A stretch of 5,722 nucleotides of DNA, taken from assembly GCA_002320935.1 (NCBI GenBank), contig DCLG01000090.1, positions 175,708-181,429 of the forward strand, read 5' to 3'. Shown here in pieces: positions 5,173 through 5,722 of this stretch. The stretch is from Pedobacter sp. UBA1654 (lineage in GTDB: Bacteria > Bacteroidota > Bacteroidia > Sphingobacteriales > Sphingobacteriaceae). Below the pieces are notes generated by a model. The model was given only the letters and a program-made list of their open reading frames with translations. It was not told the origin of the DNA and did not search any database. Numbering within the stretch: position 1 is the stretch's first letter; each line of letters begins with the position of its first letter. The translations under genes were made by a program, and so were the position numbers.

Positions 5173-5722
5173 ATGCCTAAGATCCTACTGACCGTTTTAC
5201 TTTTCTTAATCTGCAACGCTGCAAATGCGCAAATGGCCAGACTTTCCGGTAAGGTCAGCGACGAACATAGCAATCCGGTTGAAGGTGCTACAGTGCGGAT
5301 TAAGGAGCTTAATCGCTCCAGCATCACTGATGCAGCGGGACGGTACGAACTAAAATCTATTGGAGCAGGCAGCTATACATTGCTGATCAGTTCTCTGGAA
5401 ACGGAACCTAAAAGCATGAACCTGAAAGTTGAGCGATCGGATCTTGTATTGAATGTTTCCGTAAAAGCCTCCGGAGCCAGGGAATTGAACCAGGTATCTA
5501 TAGAAGGTAAAACAGAAAAGAAGAAAATTGAAACTTCTGGTTTTGCTGTAAATGTGATTGAACCCAAAGAAGCATCTTTACGGAGCATTCAGACCAATGA
5601 ACTGCTGGACCGTAGTGTAGGTGTGCGTGTACGTCAGAACGGAGGCCTGGGTTCTGCGGTAGAATACAACCTGAATGGCATGTCAGGCAGATCCGTGGGC
5701 ATCTTTATAGACGGGATCGAAA
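5173..5722 (+). CDS. TonB-dependent outer-membrane receptor, N-terminal part
   Basis: The first 183 residues of an outer-membrane transporter that takes up a bound ligand using energy from TonB-ExbB-ExbD. Residues 1-19 are a signal peptide (MPKILLTVLLFLICNAANA, predicted cut before Gln20). Residues 24-98 are a CarboxypepD_reg beta-sandwich domain (LSGKVSDEHSNPVEGATV, then DAAGRYELKSIGAGSYTL), typical of Bacteroidota receptors. Residues 105-122 (ELNQVSIEGKTEKKKIE) occupy the TonB-box position. The plug domain starts near residue 125, with LLDRSVGVRVRQNGG, NLNGMSGRSV and IFIDGIE as its usual conserved stretches. The beta barrel lies beyond the right edge. No N-terminal STN domain is present, so it is not an anti-sigma-coupled receptor; control probably falls to the divergent AraC-type regulator. 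No SusD-like partner can be seen within the window. A siderophore or metal complex is a guess from the PchR-like neighbour. The ATG at 5173 gives a perfect signal peptide, and only an A-rich leader, without a clear Shine-Dalgarno, precedes it. Confidence 0.93.
   Translation, partial: MPKILLTVLLFLICNAANAQMARLSGKVSDEHSNPVEGATVRIKELNRSSITDAAGRYELKSIGAGSYTLLISSLETEPKSMNLKVERSDLVLNVSVKASGARELNQVSIEGKTEKKKIETSGFAVNVIEPKEASLRSIQTNELLDRSVGVRVRQNGGLGSAVEYNLNGMSGRSVGIFIDGIE

Noticed and set aside
5373..5588. A 71-residue minus-strand open frame opposite the TonB receptor gene
   Set aside because: It lies wholly within the receptor's CarboxypepD_reg and plug coding region, whose frame is clearly the real one.

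Overview
The window looks like a chromosomal segment of a Bacteroidota, most likely a Sphingobacteriaceae-type organism (Pedobacter or Mucilaginibacter-like). The pointers are a CarboxypepD_reg plus plug TonB-dependent receptor, a multi-PAS soluble histidine kinase, weak or absent Shine-Dalgarno sequences, and several exact or near matches to the Bacteroidota promoter (-33 TTTG or TTG, -7 TAnnTTTG). The genus is an inference from gene style, not from a marker gene.

Layout. Five genes lie on the minus strand and one on the plus strand. Bases 1-1815 (minus) encode the first 605 residues of a cytoplasmic three-PAS histidine kinase that runs off the left edge. Bases 1910-2155 (minus) encode an 81-residue protein of unknown function. 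A strong rho-independent terminator (2327-2352) follows an NAD(P)-binding SDR-fold, epimerase-like protein (2372-3283, minus) whose usual YxxxK catalytic motif is degenerate. Bases 3406-3963 (minus) encode a small helix-turn-helix regulator. A 223-bp intergenic region (3964-4186) holds a long near-perfect inverted repeat. Bases 4187-5095 (minus) encode an AraC-family regulator of the PchR-like kind, and bases 5173-5722 (plus) encode the start of a TonB-dependent receptor transcribed divergently from it.

How the parts fit. The AraC regulator and receptor form a classic divergent pair, in which the regulator probably controls uptake of the receptor's ligand; a ferric siderophore is plausible but unproven. 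Their candidate -7 boxes sit head to head in one palindrome, so the two promoters should be mutually exclusive. The HTH protein, the SDR protein, the 81-residue protein and the kinase have no obvious common pathway. However, four of the five intergenic regions carry copies of a short motif, CTGT(AA or GT)A, that is nearly absent from the coding sequence. This raises the possibility of a local regulon. No tRNA, rRNA, CRISPR array, transposase or phage gene is visible, and no gene-free stretch exceeds 225 bp.
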